NCBI RefSeq assembly: GCF_034262375.1
Contig: NZ_CP139558.1
Coordinates: 6,510,001-6,574,000, forward strand
Direction: 5' to 3'
DNA: 64,000 nt
DNA from: Mucilaginibacter sabulilitoris
GTDB taxonomy: Bacteria > Bacteroidota > Bacteroidia > Sphingobacteriales > Sphingobacteriaceae
The notes under the pieces are model-generated. The model saw nothing but the letters and a program-made list of their open reading frames with translations. It had not been told where the DNA came from and did no database searches. Made by a program: the position numbers and the translations under genes. Positions 61,297 through 64,000 of the stretch are shown here, in pieces; position 1 is the first letter of the stretch; every line of letters starts with the position of its first letter.

Positions 61297-61329
61297 TTTG
61301 CTTTTTTGGCAAGGTTTTCGGTATATTTA
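61297..61329 (+). promoter_or_regulatory. Possible promoter of the acidic protein gene
   Basis: TTTG at 61297-61300, 21-base spacer, TATATTTA at 61322-61329, one mismatch from TAnnTTTG. Confidence 0.35.
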
Positions 61330-61345
61330 AGTAAAATATAAACCT

Positions 61346-61804
61346 ATGAACGATCAAAATATAAATCCCGGATATGATGATTATGAAGACGACGATGCAC
61401 TAAATGATAATAGTACCGATCGTGACAGAACATTAAAGGATGAATTAGGTGAAACCATTGACAAGGAAGACCTTAAATATAATCCTGATGATAACAGCTT
61501 TGAATATGATGTACGAAGTGATGATCCGGACTATGACCATCCCGACCCGTATGATACTTCGGTAAAAAATGGCGACGATATGAATTCGACCTATGATGAG
61601 GCAAACCCCTATGATACGGCTGATGAATATGTAGAAAAAAGATCGCTTGAAACGGATGTTGACGACCTTGGCATGCACATTGATGAAGGCTCTATTGTAG
61701 AGGTTGACCCTACAGATTCTGCATTAGCACACACCCCCGAAGACGATCGTGATGATCTTGACGATGAAGGGTATCCTAAAAACGACACGGAATTTTTGAA
61801 ATAA
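61346..61804 (+). CDS. Acidic, probably disordered protein
   Basis: 152 residues: 39 Asp and 14 Glu, about 35 percent acidic, with many Pro, Tyr and Asn and no hydrophobic core. Repeating DPYDTS, ANPYDTA, EDDDA and PDDNSFEY segments. Soluble, likely unfolded; calcium or DNA-protein buffering are guesses only. The N terminus is MNDQNINPGYDDYED. No family recognised. Confidence 0.65.
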   Translation: MNDQNINPGYDDYEDDDALNDNSTDRDRTLKDELGETIDKEDLKYNPDDNSFEYDVRSDDPDYDHPDPYDTSVKNGDDMNSTYDEANPYDTADEYVEKRSLETDVDDLGMHIDEGSIVEVDPTDSALAHTPEDDRDDLDDEGYPKNDTEFLK

Positions 61805-61810
61805 TTTTTA

Positions 61811-61880
61811 AGTGATGAGTTTTGAGTTTAACCTTGAACAATTTAACTAACTCATCACTCAAAACTTAAAACCCATAACT
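61811..61880. repeat. Word-type inverted repeat (GATGAGTTTTGAGTT)
   Basis: GTGATGAGTTTTGAGTTT on the left and AACTCATCACTCAAAACTT on the right; GTGATGAGTT and AACTCATCAC are a perfect 10-base pair. Fills the gap between the convergent acidic-protein and dnaX genes. Confidence 0.6.
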
Positions 61881-61885
61881 ACCTA

Positions 61886-63706
61886 TCAGTCAAAATCAAG
61901 ATTAAAGCGGCTCCTTAAATCATTAAGCTGCGGATTACGTGCAGCCATGTGCTGAAATTTCTCTATCGCAGTGTAAGGCTTTCTGACAACCTGCTGCTCA
62001 TCAACCCGGGCATGCACTTCAATACTAAAATTGTTGAGTTTGCTGCGCAAAAAATTGTGCATTTCAGGGCGTTCCTCCTTAAACAGATTTTCCTGTACCT
62101 TATTCCCAACCACAACCTCAAATTCATAAGGCTTTAACATACGGGGCGCATTGGAGGTAAAAATGGTAACCAGGTTCTTTTTACCCTCAGCCTTTACTTT
62201 TGCGGCAAAATCGCTCCAGTATTTTAAAAAGCTGTCCATGGTAAAATCCTCGCGGGCGTCACCCTTTAAATAAGGGTCTTCCTCTTCCGCAATTTCTTCT
62301 TCGGTTTTCCCGGTATCGTTAAGTGAGGGTATTTTTATAGATAACGAGCCCAGGCTTGGGTTCGGGATAAATATTTTCGGCTTTTCGGCAGGTACTACCG
62401 GAGCCGTTTCCATTGCCCTCTGTGCTGCCTGGTTATTTTGTGGCTGCGGTGCCGATTTATTATAGGCAAGCGGTGTATCGCTCAATACAGGCGCATCATT
62501 ACTGATCTTATTTTCCGGCGTTGGGGCGGTTACTGCTGAGGTATCAGGTTTTTTTTTTAATGACCCGTCTGTGGCGGATGTTGCGGCAATTGGTGAAGTT
62601 GCCATATTAAATACCGACGGCAGGTGGCACATTTTAAGCAAGGCCAACTCTACCTGCAATCGCTGGTTCTTACTGAGTTTATAACTAATATCGCACTGGT
62701 TGGCAATATTCATGGCCGACAGTAAAAACGACACCGAGCCGGTTTGCGATTGCTGCAGATACTTATTTCTGATACCCTCGCTTACTTCCAGCAATTTTAC
62801 GGTAGCCTGATCTTTACTTACCAACAGGTTACGGAAGTGTTCGCTCAGGCCGGCAATAAAATGGGCGCCGTCAAAACCACGCGAAAGTATCTCGTCAAAA
62901 AACAACAATACTTTAGCAGTATCTTCCTGCAGCAGGCTATCAGTTATGTTAAAATAGTAATCGTAATCAAGTATGTTCAGGTTATCAATTACCGACCGGT
63001 AGGTAACCTTACCACCCGAAAAGCTAACGATCTGATCAAACATGGACAAGGCATCGCGCAAGCCGCCATCAGCTTTCTGGGCTATGATGTGTAAACCGTC
63101 GGGCTCATAGCTAATGTTTTCTTTAACCGCTATAGAAGCCAGGTGGCCTGCCATATCATCAACCTTAATACGGTTAAAATCAAATATCTGGCAGCGCGAA
63201 AGTATGGTGGGCAGTATTTTATGCTTCTCCGTAGTAGCTAATATAAATATGGCGTAATGAGGCGGCTCTTCCAGTGTTTTCAGAAAAGCGTTAAACGCCG
63301 CCTGCGACAACATGTGTACCTCATCAATAATATATACTTTATAACGCGCGGCCTGTGGTGGTATCCGCACCTGGTCAATCAGGCTCCTGATATCATCAAC
63401 AGAATTGTTTGATGCTGCATCAAGCTCGTGTACGTTAAATGAGTTACCGTTTTCAAAGGCTTTGCACGAAGGGCATTCGCCGCAGGCTTCGCCATTGGGT
63501 TGTAAATTGGTGCAATTGATGGTTTTTGCCAGGATACGCGCGCAGGTAGTTTTGCCCACACCACGCGGACCACAGAACAAAAATGCCTGAGCCAGCTGAT
63601 TATTTTTAATAGCGTTTTTAAGCGTGTTGGTTATATGTTGCTGACCAACAACGGTTTCAAAAGTAGCCGGACGATACTTGCGAGCCGAAACAATAAAATT
63701 ATCCAC
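61886..63706 (-). CDS. dnaX: DNA polymerase III subunit gamma/tau
   Basis: 606 residues. FLFCGPRGVGKTTCARILAK is the Walker A, CGECPSCKAF the zinc finger, YIIDEVHMLSQAAFNAFLKTLEEPP the Walker B and sensor, and ATTEKHKILPTILSRCQIF the arginine-finger region. A linker rich in P, T and S (about 380-475) leads to a tau-like C terminus. The start is GTG at 63706 (MDNFIVSARKYRP); no ATG fits. Clamp loader with holA. Near-consensus TAACTTCG at 63712 upstream. Confidence 0.92.
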   Translation of the reverse strand: MDNFIVSARKYRPATFETVVGQQHITNTLKNAIKNNQLAQAFLFCGPRGVGKTTCARILAKTINCTNLQPNGEACGECPSCKAFENGNSFNVHELDAASNNSVDDIRSLIDQVRIPPQAARYKVYIIDEVHMLSQAAFNAFLKTLEEPPHYAIFILATTEKHKILPTILSRCQIFDFNRIKVDDMAGHLASIAVKENISYEPDGLHIIAQKADGGLRDALSMFDQIVSFSGGKVTYRSVIDNLNILDYDYYFNITDSLLQEDTAKVLLFFDEILSRGFDGAHFIAGLSEHFRNLLVSKDQATVKLLEVSEGIRNKYLQQSQTGSVSFLLSAMNIANQCDISYKLSKNQRLQVELALLKMCHLPSVFNMATSPIAATSATDGSLKKKPDTSAVTAPTPENKISNDAPVLSDTPLAYNKSAPQPQNNQAAQRAMETAPVVPAEKPKIFIPNPSLGSLSIKIPSLNDTGKTEEEIAEEEDPYLKGDAREDFTMDSFLKYWSDFAAKVKAEGKKNLVTIFTSNAPRMLKPYEFEVVVGNKVQENLFKEERPEMHNFLRSKLNNFSIEVHARVDEQQVVRKPYTAIEKFQHMAARNPQLNDLRSRFNLDFD

Positions 63707-63781
63707 AGGTACGAAGTTAACAAGAAAATGTTTTAAGTTAAAGTAGCATTAACACGATTGTTGAAAGATATTAATCCGCGC

Positions 63782-63997
63782 TTACTGCAGATCATCGTCG
63801 GGCAAATGATCATCATCTTCAGGATCAGACACATCTGGTATAACATAGGCATCCAGGCGGTCGTCAAAGTCTTCATCGTCCTCATCGCCCCAGTCGCCCT
63901 CAATAGGCCTGTTATCGCGCGGCGCGGCAAGCCTAACAGGGTTCGGTGTAAAAAACTGAGCATTAGCATGTTTCATTTGGCGGGGCGCAATCAGCAT
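63782..63997 (-). CDS. Small acidic protein, may extend outside
   Basis: 71 residues from the ATG at 63997; a second ATG at 63976 is possible. N-terminal MKHANAQFFTPNPVRLAAPR, then an acidic tail (GDWGDEDDEDFDDRLDAYV, DPEDDDHLPDDDLQ). It ends 75 bases before dnaX on the same strand. Only three bases lie beyond the first ATG, so a longer gene cannot be excluded. No family recognised. Confidence 0.5.
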   Translation of the reverse strand: MLIAPRQMKHANAQFFTPNPVRLAAPRDNRPIEGDWGDEDDEDFDDRLDAYVIPDVSDPEDDDHLPDDDLQ

Positions 63998-64000
63998 AAA

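Noticed and set aside
1..64000. CRISPR array, rRNA, tRNA, transposase or phage genes
   Set aside because: No regularly spaced direct repeats with unique spacers and no recognisable RNA gene or transposase were seen on reading; a dedicated scan (tRNAscan, Infernal) could still find small RNAs.

Overview
The window reads as ordinary chromosome of a Bacteroidota species, most likely family Sphingobacteriaceae and Mucilaginibacter- or Pedobacter-like (an inference from protein style, not a search). The signs are many matches to the Bacteroidetes promoter -7 box TAnnTTTG, almost no Shine-Dalgarno sites, SusD-free but typical families (DUF1343/NamZ, DUF3050, DUF4294, ThuA, NlpC-like and HsdR_N orphans, BshB1 for bacillithiol), and intergenic DNA full of short inverted repeats. 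I see no rRNA, tRNA, CRISPR array, prophage or complete insertion sequence.

Layout. 1-9500: envelope and carbohydrate genes (DUF2142 membrane protein cut by the window edge, DUF5009/HGSNAT-like acyltransferase, ThuA protein, double-thioredoxin protein, GH9 glycosidase, VOC, GYF-RDD, DinB-like protein, lipoprotein hydrolase). 9500-18100: a large PAS histidine kinase with a C-terminal STAS-like domain, a CysC plus sulfotransferase operon, holA, an HsdR_N orphan and a hybrid kinase. 18190-24730: valS, MBL-rhodanese protein, mnmD, mazG, a lipoprotein. 25074-31331: ECF sigma factor with a membrane partner carrying a beta-barrel-like C terminus, a LolC/E-type permease, namZ, fmt, a lipoprotein. 31485-37100: a frameshifted DUF3050 gene, class IV aminotransferase, rluD, ACC-deaminase-like enzyme, lysine 6-transaminase. 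37300-44000: DUF4294-gpx-bshB1 operon, rel/spoT, fur, purA. 44100-49200: two tandem LiaF-like proteins, DUF4288, a LytS/LytR two-component pair, and a degenerate NlpC/P60-like protein. 49329-54935: tyrosine/homogentisate catabolism (flavin reductase, FAA hydrolase, hmgA, hppD) and a YciI protein. 54942-64000: AlkD-like protein, PAS kinase plus receiver, manA, icd, a porin-like protein, an acidic protein, dnaX and a small acidic ORF.

The most unusual signal is the repeat content. At least four REP-like elements with arms related to GTCATTGCGAGGnACGAAGCAATC-type ends, a family of CTCTCC/GGAGAGG palindromes, a 36-base palindromic repeat present twice, and a series of intergenic inverted repeats built from short quasi-tandem words are spread through the window. 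Two appear to have entered coding sequence in frame: the N terminus of hppD and the editing-domain region of valS. A third supplies the last codons of hmgA, and a fourth appears to supply the promoter of the HsdR_N gene. Other points of note are a one-base deletion in the DUF3050 gene, a phased array of GTTCG pentamers upstream of the STAS-fused kinase, and a decayed or very short minus-strand gene between the LiaF paralogues.
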